From positions 79,192 to 143,191 of the forward strand of contig NZ_JRUD01000020.1 of NCBI RefSeq assembly GCF_000802425.1: a stretch of DNA of 64,000 nt, read 5' to 3'. How positions within the stretch are numbered: the first letter of the stretch is position 1; every line of letters starts with the position of its first letter. This stretch comes from Pseudomonas flexibilis (GTDB lineage Bacteria; Pseudomonadota; Gammaproteobacteria; Pseudomonadales; Pseudomonadaceae). The position numbers were made by a program, and so were the translations under genes. The notes below the pieces were generated by a model. That model worked only from the letters and a program-made list of their open reading frames with translations, had not been told where the DNA came from and did not search any database. This document shows positions 40,601 to 51,936 of this stretch, one piece after another.

Positions 40601-41070
40601 ACGGTTTCCACGCACCGATAGCCGGCGGCTTCCAGGCGACCACGCATGTCCTCCACATCCAGGCGCTGGCCCACGTCCAGCACCAGGCTGCGCCCGAGCA
40701 GGAAGCGGGTCGGCGCCAGGCGATGCAGGGCGGTGTTGACCGGCACCACCAATATGCCGTGACGGATCTCCGGAAGCCGGTAGAGGGTGGCGATGCGCTG
40801 GGAAATGATGTCCTGGTGCGGCGAGAACTGGTCGTAGGGCAGGGTTTCCCAGTCGGGGAAGTGCAGCACCGGCAGGGTTGGCGCGAAGAAGGCGAGTTCT
40901 TCCTTCAGGCGCTCTGCGCTCTGGCTGTCGGGAGTCAGCAGCAGGGTAAGGCGCCGGCCGGCCGCGCTGGCGGCCTCGGCGATGGCCAGGGACAGGGCGG
41001 CGCCAGGCAGGTTGCCCCAGTGCTGTTTGCCTGCCGCGGACGGCAGGGTCGGAAGACGCAGTACGGACAC
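37627..41070 (-). CDS. mfd: Transcription-repair coupling factor
   Basis: This 1147-residue translocase removes RNA polymerase stalled at lesions and recruits UvrA. The UvrB-like N-terminal part is followed by an RNA-polymerase-interaction domain and the RecG-like motor (Walker A CGDVGFGKTEVAMRAAF, LLIIDEEHRFGVRQKE, ATPIPRTLNMAVAGMRD). The C-terminal domain ends with the EERFNTLEALLERL helix. The GTG at 41070 gives VSVLRLPTLPSAAGKQHW, matching the P. aeruginosa start. A TTG at 41103 would add 11 residues with no ribosome site. Confidence 0.96.
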   Translation of the reverse strand: MSVLRLPTLPSAAGKQHWGNLPGAALSLAIAEAASAAGRRLTLLLTPDSQSAERLKEELAFFAPTLPVLHFPDWETLPYDQFSPHQDIISQRIATLYRLPEIRHGILVVPVNTALHRLAPTRFLLGRSLVLDVGQRLDVEDMRGRLEAAGYRCVETVYEHGEFAVRGALLDLFPMGSDTPYRIDLFDDEIETLRTFDPESQRSVDKVESIRLLPGREFPLDKKSVTDFRGRFRERFDVDFRRCPIYQDLSTGITPAGIEYYLPLFFEETSTLFDYLPEDTQVFSLPGIEQAAEQFWLDVRNRHEDRRLDPERPVLPPAELFVPVEDCFARLKRWPRVVVDSQDLQTGVGRERFPARPLPDLALQAKAAEPLAALRRFLEEYSGRVLFSAETAGRREALLELLGRLKLKPREVNGWVDFLASGERLNICIAPLDEGLLLDDLALIPESPLFGQRVMQRRRREKTRDHGDNVIKHLTELREGAPVVHIDHGVGRYQGLVTLDYDGQSNEFLVLQYADDAKLYVPVTSLHLIARYTGSDEALAPLHKLGSEQWQKAKRKAAEQVRDVAAELLDIYARRAARKGYAFKDPAADYETFSAAFPFEETVDQEAAIEAVRHDMLASKPMDRLVCGDVGFGKTEVAMRAAFIAVHSGKQVAVLVPTTLLAEQHYNSFRDRFADWPVRVEVMSRFKSAKEIADAAALLAEGKVDIVIGTHRLLQNDIRFKNLGLLIIDEEHRFGVRQKEQLKALRSEVDILTLTATPIPRTLNMAVAGMRDLSIIATPPARRLSVRTFVMERQPAVIKEALLRELLRGGQVYFLHNDVKTIEKCAAELAALVPEARIAIGHGQMPERQLEQVMSDFYHKRFNVLVASTIIETGIDVPTANTIIIERADKFGLAQLHQLRGRVGRSHHQAYAYLLTPPRRQMTEDAQMRLEAIANAQDLGAGFVLATHDLEIRGAGELLGEGQSGQIQAVGFTLYMEMLERAVKAIQKGEQPNLDQPLASGTEINLRVPALIPDDYLPDVHGRLILYKRIASAPDEDALQELQVEMIDRFGLLPEPAKYLIRQTLLKLQAEKLGIQKIDAGPQGGRLEFSANTCVDPLTLIKLIQSQPNRYKFEGATLFKFQVPMERPEERFNTLEALLERLAPQPA

Positions 41071-41201
41071 GGGCGACTCGGATCGGGGAACGAAAGTCGG
41101 CAATTGTAACGTGCCGAGCCGAGGCAGGCACCGTGGATGCCGTCGGTTTGCAAGTGCGGCGCGCCGGGAGGGCTACACTGGTGCCTCGAAACGGCTGCCG
41201 A

Positions 41202-41230
41202 TTGCCCCGTCCGTGGCTCGCCGGCATAAT
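41202..41230 (+). promoter_or_regulatory. Putative sigma-70 promoter of gap
   Basis: TTGCCC (41202-41207), 17 bases, CATAAT (41225-41230), 45 bases before the GTG start. Confidence 0.55.
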
Positions 41231-41274
41231 GTAGCCCCTTTTTTTCCGTCCTACATGTAGCGAAGGTACTGCCT

Positions 41275-42717
41275 GTGACTCAGAAGCCCGACCAATGTCT
41301 TGGTGAGTGGATCGACCGCGAAGCTCTGGCCGAGGCCATGATTCCGCTGATCGGTCAGCTCTACCGCAACAACAATGTGGTGACCTCGATCTTCGGTCGC
41401 GGCCTGATCAACCGTTCGGTGATCGCCATTCTCAAGGCGCACCGCTTTGCCCGTCACCGCCTGAGCGGCGAAGACGAGCTGTCGGTGCATGACAGCTACA
41501 CCATCCTCAAAACCATGAGCGAGATGAACCTGGGTGCGGCGTCGGTCGACCTGGGCAAGATGGTCGCCAAGTACAAGGCAGCCGGCGGCACCGACCTGGC
41601 CACCTTCGTGCGCGAAGAATTGGCCAGCCTGGCCAACAAGCGCGGCGAGAAGCGCGAAGGCACCGATGTGGTGCTGTACGGCTTCGGTCGTATCGGCCGC
41701 CTGCTGGCGCGCATCCTGATCGAGAAGACCGGTGGCGGCGACGGCCTGCGCCTGCGCGCCATCGTCGTGCGCAAGGGCGCCGAGAACGACCTGGCCAAGC
41801 GCGCCAGTCTGCTGCGTCGCGACTCGGTGCATGGTCCGTTCGACGGCACCATCGTCATCGACGAGGCAAACAACACCATCACCGCCAACGGCAACCTGAT
41901 CCAGGTGATCTATTCCAACGATCCGTCTTCGGTGGACTACACCCAGTACGGCATCAAGAACGCCCTGCTGGTGGACAACACCGGCAAGTGGCGTGACGCC
42001 GAAGGCCTGGGCCAGCACCTGAAGTGCCCGGGCGTGGATCGCGTGATCCTCACTGCCCCAGGCAAGGGTGCGCTGAAGAACATCGTGCATGGCATCAACC
42101 ATGCCGAAATCACCCCCGAAGACAAGATCGTCTCCGCGGCCTCCTGCACCACCAACGCCATCGTGCCGGTGCTCAAGGCCGTCTATGACAAGTTCGGCAT
42201 CGTCCATGGCCATGTCGAGACCGTTCACTCGTACACCAACGACCAGAACCTGATCGACAACTTCCACAAGGGCAGCCGCCGTGGTCGCAGCGCTCCGCTG
42301 AACATGGTGATCACCGAGACCGGCGCAGCCACCGCTGCCGCCAAGGCCCTGCCGGTGCTCAAGGGCAAGCTGACCGGCAACGCCATCCGCGTGCCCACGC
42401 CGAACGTTTCCATGGCCATTCTCAACCTGACCCTGGAAAAGGCCACCGACCGCGAGGAGATCAACGAGTACCTGCGCCAGATGGCCATGCACTCGGAGCT
42501 GCAGAAGCAGATCGACTTCGTGCAGTCCCAGGAAGTGGTGTCCACCGACTTCGTCGGTTCGCGCCATGCCGGCGTGGTCGACGCCGAAGCGACCATCTGC
42601 AACGAGAACCGTGTCGTCCTGTACGTCTGGTACGACAACGAGTTCGGCTACAGCTGCCAGGTGGTGCGCGTGATGGAAGACATGGCTGGGGTCAACCCGC
42701 CGGCCTTCCCGCGCTAA
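41275..42717 (+). CDS. gap: Glyceraldehyde-3-phosphate dehydrogenase, long form
   Basis: This 480-residue enzyme has an N-terminal extension of about 125 residues before the NAD loop GFGRIGR (135-141). The catalytic Cys291 is in SAASCTTNA, the His is in NHAEITPEDK or downstream, and YDNEFGYSCQVVR ends the catalytic domain. It belongs to the long class also found in P. aeruginosa, possibly acting in gluconeogenesis; the extension's job is unknown. GTG start with GAAGGTA upstream. A strong terminator follows. Confidence 0.92.
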   Translation: MTQKPDQCLGEWIDREALAEAMIPLIGQLYRNNNVVTSIFGRGLINRSVIAILKAHRFARHRLSGEDELSVHDSYTILKTMSEMNLGAASVDLGKMVAKYKAAGGTDLATFVREELASLANKRGEKREGTDVVLYGFGRIGRLLARILIEKTGGGDGLRLRAIVVRKGAENDLAKRASLLRRDSVHGPFDGTIVIDEANNTITANGNLIQVIYSNDPSSVDYTQYGIKNALLVDNTGKWRDAEGLGQHLKCPGVDRVILTAPGKGALKNIVHGINHAEITPEDKIVSAASCTTNAIVPVLKAVYDKFGIVHGHVETVHSYTNDQNLIDNFHKGSRRGRSAPLNMVITETGAATAAAKALPVLKGKLTGNAIRVPTPNVSMAILNLTLEKATDREEINEYLRQMAMHSELQKQIDFVQSQEVVSTDFVGSRHAGVVDAEATICNENRVVLYVWYDNEFGYSCQVVRVMEDMAGVNPPAFPR

Positions 42718-42739
42718 CCGCTTCGCGGGCGTCACAAGG

Positions 42740-42764
42740 ACGGGAGCTTCGGCTCCCGTTTTTC
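42740..42764 (+). terminator. Rho-independent terminator of gap
   Basis: ACGGGAGC, loop TTCG, GCTCCCGT followed by TTTTC: an eight-base stem with a UUCG tetraloop, 22 bases after the gap stop. Confidence 0.92.
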
Positions 42765-42928
42765 ATTTGCGGTCCGTTGCTGGGGCGTGCGCGCTCAGCT
42801 TCGCTCGGCCGAGGGGCTGCTTTCGCATGCGCCTGTGCGCTGCGGCAATATGCCCCCGTTCGACGGGTTGACTGTTTTGGATCAAGAAAATAGCGCCATC
42901 CCGGTGGCCATTTTGTAGGGTGCGTCCT

Positions 42929-42934
42929 TATAAT
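42929..42934 (+). promoter_or_regulatory. Consensus -10 box of the nqr operon
   Basis: TATAAT, the full consensus. No good -35 lies 16-18 bases upstream (TGGCCA region), so an activator may be needed, or the match is by chance. Confidence 0.45.
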
Positions 42935-42950
42935 CGGCCGGATTTTTTAG

Positions 42951-44402
<1,452 letters not shown>

Positions 44403-44405
44403 GCC

Positions 44406-45617
44406 TTGGGTATTCGCGCATTCCTCGACAAGATCGAGCACAACTTCGAAAAAGGCGGCAAGTACGAGAAGTGGTACGCGCTCTACGAAGCGATCGACAC
44501 CTTCTTCTACCGCCCCGGCAGCGTGACCCGCACCACCGCTCACGTGCGTGACGGCATCGACCTCAAGCGCATGATGATCACGGTGTGGCTGTGCACCTTC
44601 CCGGCCATGTTCTTCGGCATGTGGAACGTCGGTTACCAGGCCAACCTGATCTTCGCCCAGAGCCCCGAGCTGCTGGCGGCGCAGGAAGGCTGGCGTTTTG
44701 CGCTGACCGGCATGCTGGCCGGGTTCGACCCGAACAGCCTGTGGGACAACTTCGTCCAGGGCGCTACCTACTTCCTGCCCATCTACGCGGTGACCTTCAT
44801 CGTCGGCGGCTTCTGGGAAGTGCTGTTCGCCTCCATCCGCAAGCACGAGGTCAACGAAGGCTTCTTCGTCACCTCCGTGCTGTTCGCCTTGATCGTTCCG
44901 CCGAGCATTCCGCTCTGGCAGGTGGCGCTGGGCATCAGCTTCGGTGTGGTGATCGGCAAGGAAGTGTTCGGCGGTACCGGCAAGAACTTCCTCAACCCGG
45001 CGCTCGCCGGTCGTGCCTTCCTGTTCTTCGCCTACCCGGCGCAGATCTCCGGTGATGCGGTCTGGACCGCGGTCGACGGCTATGCCGGCGCCACCGCGCT
45101 GAGTCTCGGCGCCCAGGGTGGCATCGAGGCGATCACCGCCCAGGGCCTGACCTGGAGCGACGCCTTCTTCGGCTTCATGCACGGTTCGATCGGCGAGACC
45201 AGCACCCTGGCCATCCTGCTGGGCGGCGGTGTGCTGCTGCTGACCAAGATCGCATCCTGGCGCATCGTCGCCGGCGTGATGATCGGCATGATCGCGCTGA
45301 GCACCCTGTTCAATGCCCTCGGTTCGGACACCAATCCGCTGTTCGCCATGCCTTGGTACTGGCACCTGGTCACCGGTGGTTTCGCCTTCGCCATGATGTT
45401 CATGGCCACCGACCCGGTGTCGGCGTCCATGACCAACACCGGCAAGTGGGTGTTCGGCATCCTTATCGGTCTGATGGTGGTGCTGATCCGCGTGGTCAAC
45501 CCGGCCTTCCCCGAAGGCATGATGCTGGCGATCCTTTTCGCCAACCTGTGTGCACCGCTGATCGACCACTTTGTCGTTCAGGCCAACATCAAGCGGAGGC
45601 TGGCACGCAATGTCTAA
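44406..45617 (+). CDS. nqrB: Na+-translocating NADH:quinone reductase subunit B
   Basis: This 403-residue subunit has about eight to ten membrane helices and carries a covalent FMN and riboflavin. The flavinylation site is Thr230 in VDGYAGAT, the (S/A)GAT motif used by Apb[23 protein letters not shown] and [13 protein letters not shown] are family landmarks. The start is a TTG eight bases after GGAGG (44393-44397), three bases behind the nqrA stop. It overlaps nqrC by eight bases. Confidence 0.97.
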   Translation: MGIRAFLDKIEHNFEKGGKYEKWYALYEAIDTFFYRPGSVTRTTAHVRDGIDLKRMMITVWLCTFPAMFFGMWNVGYQANLIFAQSPELLAAQEGWRFALTGMLAGFDPNSLWDNFVQGATYFLPIYAVTFIVGGFWEVLFASIRKHEVNEGFFVTSVLFALIVPPSIPLWQVALGISFGVVIGKEVFGGTGKNFLNPALAGRAFLFFAYPAQISGDAVWTAVDGYAGATALSLGAQGGIEAITAQGLTWSDAFFGFMHGSIGETSTLAILLGGGVLLLTKIASWRIVAGVMIGMIALSTLFNALGSDTNPLFAMPWYWHLVTGGFAFAMMFMATDPVSASMTNTGKWVFGILIGLMVVLIRVVNPAFPEGMMLAILFANLCAPLIDHFVVQANIKRRLARNV

Positions 45618-46398
45618 TCAGAAAGAATCCACCGCTCGCACCCTGACGGTGGCCCTGCTGGTCTGCCTGGTCTGCTCGGTGTTCGTCGCCGGCGCCGCCG
45701 TGGCCCTGCGCCCGACCCAGGAAGCCAACCGCCAGCTCGACAAGCAGCGCAGCATCCTGTCCATCGCCGGTCTGGGCGAGGCGGGCATGAGTGCCCGTCA
45801 GGTGCGTGACCTGTACGCGCAGCGCATCACCGCGCGGGTCGTCGATCTGGAAACCGGCACCTTCACCGACGAACTGGATCCGACCAGCTTCGACCCGCTG
45901 GCGGCCGCCAAGGATCCGCAACTGTCCAAGGCCCTGCCGGGCCAGCAGGACATCGCCTCGATCAAGCGCCGCGAGCGCTACACCACCGTGTACCTGGTGG
46001 AAAGCGAAGGTGAACTGCAGACCCTGGTGCTTCCGGTGCGTGGCTACGGCCTGTGGTCGACCCTGTACGGTTTCATCGCCGTGGAAGGCGACCTGAACAC
46101 CGTGGCCGGTTTCGGCTTCTACCAGCACGGCGAAACCCCCGGCCTGGGCGGCGAAGTCGACAATCCCAAGTGGAAATCACTGTGGCTCGGCAAGTCGCTG
46201 TTCGACGAGAACGGCAACCTGGCCGTGCAGATCGTCAAGGGCAACGTCGACGCACAGAGCCCGAAGGCGATGCACCAGGTCGACGGCCTGGCCGGCGCCA
46301 CCCTGACCAGCAACGGCGTGAACAACCTGCTGCATTTCTGGTTGGGTGAGAACGGCTTCGGTTCCTTTATTGCCAAACTTCGTGCAGGGGAGGCGTGA
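45610..46398 (+). CDS. nqrC: Na+-translocating NADH:quinone reductase subunit C
   Basis: This 262-residue subunit is anchored by one N-terminal helix ([21 protein letters not shown]) with a periplasmic FMN domain. The FMN-binding Thr231 is in [11 protein letters not shown]. The ATG at 45610 (MSNQKESTA) overlaps the end of nqrB and has AAGCGGAGG upstream; the frame upstream from 45571 is nqrB shadow. Confidence 0.96.
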   Translation: MSNQKESTARTLTVALLVCLVCSVFVAGAAVALRPTQEANRQLDKQRSILSIAGLGEAGMSARQVRDLYAQRITARVVDLETGTFTDELDPTSFDPLAAAKDPQLSKALPGQQDIASIKRRERYTTVYLVESEGELQTLVLPVRGYGLWSTLYGFIAVEGDLNTVAGFGFYQHGETPGLGGEVDNPKWKSLWLGKSLFDENGNLAVQIVKGNVDAQSPKAMHQVDGLAGATLTSNGVNNLLHFWLGENGFGSFIAKLRAGEA

Positions 46399-46400
46399 GC

Positions 46401-47068
46401 ATGTCGCAACCCACCATCAAGGAAGTCCTGTTCAATCCGGTCTTCGCCAACAACCCCATCGGCCTGCAGATCCTCGGCATCTGCTCGGCCCTGGCGGTTA
46501 CCTCCAACCTCAAGACCGCGCTGGTGATGTCCATTGCGCTCACCCTGGTGACGGGTTTCTCCAACCTGTTCATCTCGATGATCCGCAGCCAGATCCCCAG
46601 CAGCATCCGCATGATCGTGCAGATGGTGATCATCGCCTCGCTGGTGATCGTGGTGGATCAGGTGCTCAAGGCGTACGCCTACTCGCTGTCCAAGCAGCTG
46701 TCGGTGTTCGTCGGCCTGATCATCACCAACTGCATCGTGATGGGTCGCGCCGAAGCGTTCGCCATGCAGAACCCGCCGCTGCTGTCGTTCTTCGACGGTA
46801 TCGGCAACGGCCTGGGCTACAGCGCCATGCTGATCGTGCTGGGCGTGATCCGCGAGCTGTTCGGTGCCGGCAAGCTGTTCGGCTACACCATCATCCCGGT
46901 GATCAATGACGGTGGCTGGTACCTGCCCAACGGCCTGCTGCTGCTGCCGCCGTCGGCATTCTTCCTGATCGGTCTGATCATCTGGGCGCTGCGCTCCTGG
47001 AAGAAGGAGCAGGTCGAGAAACCGTCCTTCACGATGGCCCCGCAAGTGTCCAACAAGGAGGCGTTCTG

Positions 47069-47069
<1 letters not shown>
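46401..47069 (+). CDS. nqrD: Na+-translocating NADH:quinone reductase subunit D
   Basis: This 222-residue integral membrane subunit has six helices and shares ancestry with nqrE/Rnf[25 protein letters not shown] and [14 protein letters not shown] (with the cysteine near the centre of the fold) are characteristic. The ATG at 46401 lies seven bases after GGGGAGG; a GTG at 46395 is too close to the ribosome site. Its stop overlaps nqrE. Confidence 0.97.
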
Positions 47070-47677
<608 letters not shown>

Positions 47678-47692
47678 GGACGGGATGATCAG

Positions 47693-48916
47693 ATGAACTA
47701 CGAAATCTTCCTTGCCATCGGCATGTTCACCGCCATCGTGCTTGCACTGGTGGTGATCATCCTGGCGGCGCGCGCCAAGCTGGTTTCCAGCGGCGACGTC
47801 AATATCGAAATCAACGGCGAGCGGACCATCACCGTTCCGGCCGGCGGCAAGCTGTTGCAGACCCTGGCGGCCAACAACATCTTCCTGTCCTCGGCCTGTG
47901 GCGGCGGCGGTACCTGCGCCCAGTGCAAGTGCATCGTCGAGAGTGGCGGTGGTGAGATGCTGCCCACCGAGGCCTCGCACTTCACCCGCCGCGAGGCGAC
48001 CGCCGGCTGGCGCTTGTCCTGCCAGACTCCGGTCAAGCAGGACATGAAGATCGAAGTGCCGGAAGAAGTCTTCGGCGTGAAGAAATGGGAATGCACGGTG
48101 GAGTCCAACCCCAACGTGGCCACCTTCATCAAGGAGCTGACCCTGCGTCTGCCGGAAGGCGAGAACGTGGACTTCCGCGCCGGTGGCTACGTGCAGCTGG
48201 AATGCCCGCCGCACACCGTCGCCTACAAGGACTTCGACATCCAGCCCGAGTACCGCGGCGACTGGGACAAGTTCAACATGTGGCGCTACGTGTCCAAGGT
48301 CGACGAGACCGTGATCCGCGCGTACTCCATGGCGAACTACCCGGAAGAGAAGGGCATCGTGAAGTTCAATATCCGTATTGCTTCGCCGCCGCCCGGTCGT
48401 GACGACATTCCTGCCGGCAAGATGTCCTCCTTCGTGTTCAGCCTCAAGCCGGGCGACAAGATCACCGTGTACGGACCCTTCGGCGAATTCTTCGCCAAGG
48501 ACACCGACAACGAGATGGTCTTCATCGGCGGTGGCGCGGGCATGGCGCCGATGCGTTCGCACATCTTCGATCAGCTCAAGCGCCTCAAGTCCACGCGCAA
48601 GATCAGCTTCTGGTATGGCGCCCGTTCCATGCGCGAAGCCTTCTACGTGGACGAGTTCAACAAGCTGGCCGAAGAGAACCCGAACTTCACCTGGCACCTG
48701 GCGCTGTCCGACCCGCTGCCGGAAGATAACTGGACCGGCTACACCGGCTTCATTCACAACGTGCTGTACGAGAACTACCTCAAGAGCCATGCCGCTCCCG
48801 AGGACTGCGAGTTCTACATGTGCGGCCCGCCAATGATGAACGCCTCGGTGATCAAGATGCTGACCGACCTCGGCGTCGAACCGGAGAACATCCTGCTCGA
48901 CGATTTCGGCGGCTAG
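47693..48916 (+). CDS. nqrF: Na+-translocating NADH:quinone reductase subunit F
   Basis: This 407-residue subunit takes electrons from NADH. It has one N-terminal helix (3-25) and a 2Fe-2S domain with Cys69, Cys75, Cys78 and Cys110. The FAD-binding motif is [12 protein letters not shown], and the NADH-binding [12 protein letters not shown] leads the reductase domain; [13 protein letters not shown] ends it. The stop is one base before the apbE start. Confidence 0.98.
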   Translation: MNYEIFLAIGMFTAIVLALVVIILAARAKLVSSGDVNIEINGERTITVPAGGKLLQTLAANNIFLSSACGGGGTCAQCKCIVESGGGEMLPTEASHFTRREATAGWRLSCQTPVKQDMKIEVPEEVFGVKKWECTVESNPNVATFIKELTLRLPEGENVDFRAGGYVQLECPPHTVAYKDFDIQPEYRGDWDKFNMWRYVSKVDETVIRAYSMANYPEEKGIVKFNIRIASPPPGRDDIPAGKMSSFVFSLKPGDKITVYGPFGEFFAKDTDNEMVFIGGGAGMAPMRSHIFDQLKRLKSTRKISFWYGARSMREAFYVDEFNKLAEENPNFTWHLALSDPLPEDNWTGYTGFIHNVLYENYLKSHAAPEDCEFYMCGPPMMNASVIKMLTDLGVEPENILLDDFGG

Positions 48917-48917
48917 C

Positions 48918-49949
48918 ATGCGTCTTCGAGCTGTCCTGCAGCCCGTCATCGCTGTCGCTTCGGCGGCAGCCCTGACGGGCTGCCTGTTTTCCGAAAGCGT
49001 GGAAACCTTCGGCGGCCCGACCATGGGCAGCACCTATTCGGTCAAGTACGTGCGCGGCAGCGGCGTGCCGCACCCGGAAGCCTTGCAGAAGGAGGTTGAT
49101 GCACTGCTCGCCGAGATCGACCGGCAGGTGTCTACCTATCGCAGCGATTCCCTGATCGAAGCCTTCAACAACGGTCCGGCTGGTTGTCAGGCCATGCCCG
49201 CGCCGGTGCTCGAGCTGGCTCGCTATGGCCTGGAGCTGTCGCACCGCAGCGAGGGGGCCTTCGACCTGACCCTGGAGCCCCTGTTGAATCTCTGGGGCTT
49301 CGGTCCGAAGTCGCGCGGCCAGCGTGTGCCTGATACGGCGGAGATCGACGCGGCGCGCGAACAGTACGGCTACCGGCTGCTGGAGGTTCGCGATGGACAG
49401 CTATGCAAGGCCCGTGACGCGGTGCAGGTGGATTTCAACAGTATCGCCGCCGGCCAGGCGGTGGACCGTATCGCGCAGCTGCTGCAGGCGCAGGGTGCCA
49501 ACAGTTATCTGGTGGAAGTCACCGGCGAGCTGAAGGCCCAGGGCCGCAAGCCGGACGGGGCGCCCTGGCGGATCGCCATCGAGGCGCCGCAGAGTGATGT
49601 CCGCGCGGTGCAGCGCATCGTTGAGCTCGATGGGCTTTCGGTGTCCACCTCGGGCGATTACCGCAACTACTTCGAGCAGGACGGGCGTCGTTATTCGCAC
49701 ACCCTCGATCCTCGCCAGGCCGCGCCGATAACCCATACACTGGCGGCTGTCACCGTGGTGACGCCCTCGGCCATGGAGGCCGACGGCCTGTCCACCCTGC
49801 TGATGGTGCTCGGGCCCGAGGAGGGCCTGGCCTATGCGCAGGACCATCATGTCGCCGCGCTGTTCGTGACCCGTGCGGCAGAGGGCTTCGTCTCCACAGG
49901 CAGCCCCGCATTCGATGCGCTGTTCCCGGCGCAAGGAGTACAGCCATGA
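48918..49949 (+). CDS. apbE: FAD:protein FMN transferase (NQR maturation)
   Basis: This 343-residue lipoprotein moves FMN from FAD onto the threonines of NqrB and NqrC in the periplasm. A lipoprotein signal ends in lipobox LTGC (Cys22). GGPTMGSTYSVKYV, VDFNSIAAGQAVDRIAQ and the metal-binding AMEADGLSTLLMVLG are seen. It is encoded directly behind nqrF, which points to its targets, and overlaps nqrM by four bases. Confidence 0.96.
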   Translation: MRLRAVLQPVIAVASAAALTGCLFSESVETFGGPTMGSTYSVKYVRGSGVPHPEALQKEVDALLAEIDRQVSTYRSDSLIEAFNNGPAGCQAMPAPVLELARYGLELSHRSEGAFDLTLEPLLNLWGFGPKSRGQRVPDTAEIDAAREQYGYRLLEVRDGQLCKARDAVQVDFNSIAAGQAVDRIAQLLQAQGANSYLVEVTGELKAQGRKPDGAPWRIAIEAPQSDVRAVQRIVELDGLSVSTSGDYRNYFEQDGRRYSHTLDPRQAAPITHTLAAVTVVTPSAMEADGLSTLLMVLGPEEGLAYAQDHHVAALFVTRAAEGFVSTGSPAFDALFPAQGVQP

Positions 49950-50179
49950 CCTGGCTTATCACGTTCATCGTTCTTCTGCTGGTGGTGCTCGGCATGTCCG
50001 TCGGCGTGCTCGCCGGGCGCAAACCAATCGCCGGTTCCTGCGGCGGCATCGCCGCGCTGGGTATCGAGAAGGAGTGCTCCATCTGCGGCGGTGACCGGCA
50101 GAAATGCGAAGAGGTCAACGCCGAAAAGGCGCAAGACGCCGGCAAGACGGATCTGGCCTACGACGCCACCCGGCGCTGA
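49946..50179 (+). CDS. nqrM: NQR maturation protein NqrM (DUF539)
   Basis: This 77-residue protein has one membrane helix (3-24) and four conserved cysteines (32, 44, 47, 53) in SCGGIAALGIEKECSICGGD. Vibrio work shows NqrM is needed to assemble the pump, probably delivering the iron held between NqrD and NqrE. The ATG overlaps apbE (ATGA). Last gene of the nqr transcript by spacing. Confidence 0.95.
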   Translation: MTWLITFIVLLLVVLGMSVGVLAGRKPIAGSCGGIAALGIEKECSICGGDRQKCEEVNAEKAQDAGKTDLAYDATRR

Positions 50180-50302
50180 TGCAAACCGGCGCCCTGGGCG
50201 CCGTACCCCGGCCCGGCCGGGACAGACAAGGGCCCGGCGCGCGGCGCAGGGCAATTGCCGTGGGCGACCGCGTGCCGCCCCGGCGCGTTTTGAGGAGTAC
50301 AC

Positions 50303-51697
50303 ATGGCGGTCTACAACTTCGACGTAGTGGTGCTGGGCACGGGTCCGGCGGGTGAAGGCGCGGCAATGAACGCGGTGCGTTCGGGGCGCAAGATCGCGGT
50401 GGTGGACGAGCGTCCGCTGGTGGGCGGCAACTGCACCCATCTGGGCACCATTCCCTCCAAGGCGCTGCGTCATTCGGTGCGCCAGATCATGCAATACAAC
50501 ACCAACCCGCTGTTCCGCCAGATTGGCGAGCCGCGCTGGTTCTCCTTCCAGGATGTGCTGAAGAGCGCCGAGAAGGTGATCGGCAAGCAGGTCACCTCGC
50601 GTACCAGCTACTACGCGCGCAACCGCATCTCCACCTTCTTCGGCACGGCCAGTTTCGCCGATGAGCACTGCATCGAGGTGGTCTGCCTGAACGGCGCGGT
50701 CGAGCGATTGGTGGCCAAGCAGATCATTGTCGCCACCGGCTCGCGTCCCTACCGTCCGGCGGATGTCGACTTCAACCATCCGCGCATCTACGACAGCGAC
50801 ACCATTCTCAAGCTGACCCACACCCCGCGCCGGATCATCATCTACGGCGCCGGCGTGATCGGCACCGAATATGCGTCGATCTTCAGTGGCCTGGGCGTGC
50901 TCGTCGATCTGGTCGACACCCGTGACCAGTTGCTCAACTTCCTGGATGACGAGATCTCCGATGCGCTGAGTTACCACCTGCGCACCAACAACGTGATCAT
51001 TCGCCACAACGAGGAGTACGAGCGGGTGGAGGGCACCGAGAATGCGGTGATCCTGCACCTGAAGTCCGGCAAGAAGATCAAGGCCGACGCCTTCCTGTGG
51101 TGCAACGGCCGTACCGGAAACACCGACAAGCTGGGCCTGGAGAACATCGGCATCAAGCCCAACAGCCGTGGCCAGATCCAGGTGGACGAGCACTACCGCA
51201 CCCAGGTGCCGAACATCTATGCCGCCGGCGACGTGATCGGCTGGCCGTCGCTGGCCAGCGCGGCCTATGACCAGGGTCGCTCGGCCGCCGGCAGCATCAT
51301 GGAAAACGACAGCTGGCGCTTCGTCGACGACGTGCCGACCGGCATCTACACGATTCCGGAGATCAGCTCCATCGGCAAGACCGAGCGCGAGCTGACGCAG
51401 GCCAAGGTTCCCTACGAGGTCGGCAAGGCGTTCTTCAAGGGCATGGCCCGTGCGCAGATCTCCTACGAGCCGGTCGGCATGCTGAAGATCCTCTTCCACC
51501 GCGAAACGCTGGAAGTGCTCGGCGTGCACTGCTTCGGCTATCAGGCTTCGGAGATCGTGCACATCGGCCAGGCGATCATGAACCAGAAGGGCGAGGCGAA
51601 TACCATCAAGTACTTCGTCAACACCACCTTCAACTACCCGACCATGGCCGAGGCCTACCGGGTGGCGGCGTTCGACGGCCTCAACCGGCTTTTTTGA
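50303..51697 (+). CDS. sthA: Soluble pyridine nucleotide transhydrogenase
   Basis: This 464-residue FAD enzyme transfers hydride between NADPH and NAD+. The FAD loop GTGPAGEGA is at residues 12-20. The active-site region [16 protein letters not shown] has Cys44 but a Thr at 49 where disulfide reductases have their second cysteine, which is characteristic of Sth. [13 protein letters not shown] is the NAD(P) loop and [13 protein letters not shown] the late FAD motif. TGAGGAG precedes the ATG. A terminator follows. Confidence 0.97.
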   Translation: MAVYNFDVVVLGTGPAGEGAAMNAVRSGRKIAVVDERPLVGGNCTHLGTIPSKALRHSVRQIMQYNTNPLFRQIGEPRWFSFQDVLKSAEKVIGKQVTSRTSYYARNRISTFFGTASFADEHCIEVVCLNGAVERLVAKQIIVATGSRPYRPADVDFNHPRIYDSDTILKLTHTPRRIIIYGAGVIGTEYASIFSGLGVLVDLVDTRDQLLNFLDDEISDALSYHLRTNNVIIRHNEEYERVEGTENAVILHLKSGKKIKADAFLWCNGRTGNTDKLGLENIGIKPNSRGQIQVDEHYRTQVPNIYAAGDVIGWPSLASAAYDQGRSAAGSIMENDSWRFVDDVPTGIYTIPEISSIGKTERELTQAKVPYEVGKAFFKGMARAQISYEPVGMLKILFHRETLEVLGVHCFGYQASEIVHIGQAIMNQKGEANTIKYFVNTTFNYPTMAEAYRVAAFDGLNRLF

Positions 51698-51792
51698 CGG
51701 GCTCCGTCCGGTTGCCTGAGCCGGGCGGGGAACCCCTGCAGGACCCCCGGCTCTGGCAATGGCCAAACCGGGAGAGCTTCTGAATCAGGCCC

Positions 51793-51826
51793 AAAGGCCC
51801 GCCTTGTGCGGGCCTTTGTTTTGGGG
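51793..51826 (+). terminator. Rho-independent terminator of sthA
   Basis: AAAGGCCCGC, loop CTTGT, GCGGGCCTTT followed by GTTTTGG: a ten-base stem with a short T-run. Confidence 0.82.
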
Positions 51827-51838
51827 GATGTCTGCCTC

Positions 51839-51933
51839 GTAGGCCGGACAGCGCTCCACCTGTCCGCCGAGCGGAACGCACGTCGCTTCGGGAGTGCCGG
51901 TCTTGGCGGACAGACAAGCGTTGTCCGCCCTAC
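51839..51933. repeat. GTAGGGCGGACAACG family inverted pair
   Basis: The left arm GTAGGCCGGACAGCG (51839) with CTGTCCGCC, and the right arm GGCGGACAGACAAGCG, TTGTCCGCCCTAC (ends 51933). The left arm has drifted more than the right. It ends four bases before the glycerophosphodiesterase stop. Confidence 0.8.
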
Positions 51934-51936
51934 CTG

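Noticed and set aside
39076..41109. A 677-codon + strand frame opposite mfd
   Set aside because: Same GC-driven artefact; mfd motifs are complete on the - strand.
42872..42885. CTGTTTTGGATCAA as an Anr/FNR box for nqr
   Set aside because: Only the right half matches TTGAT-N4-ATCAA well, and its centre would be about 62 bases from the likely transcription start rather than 41.
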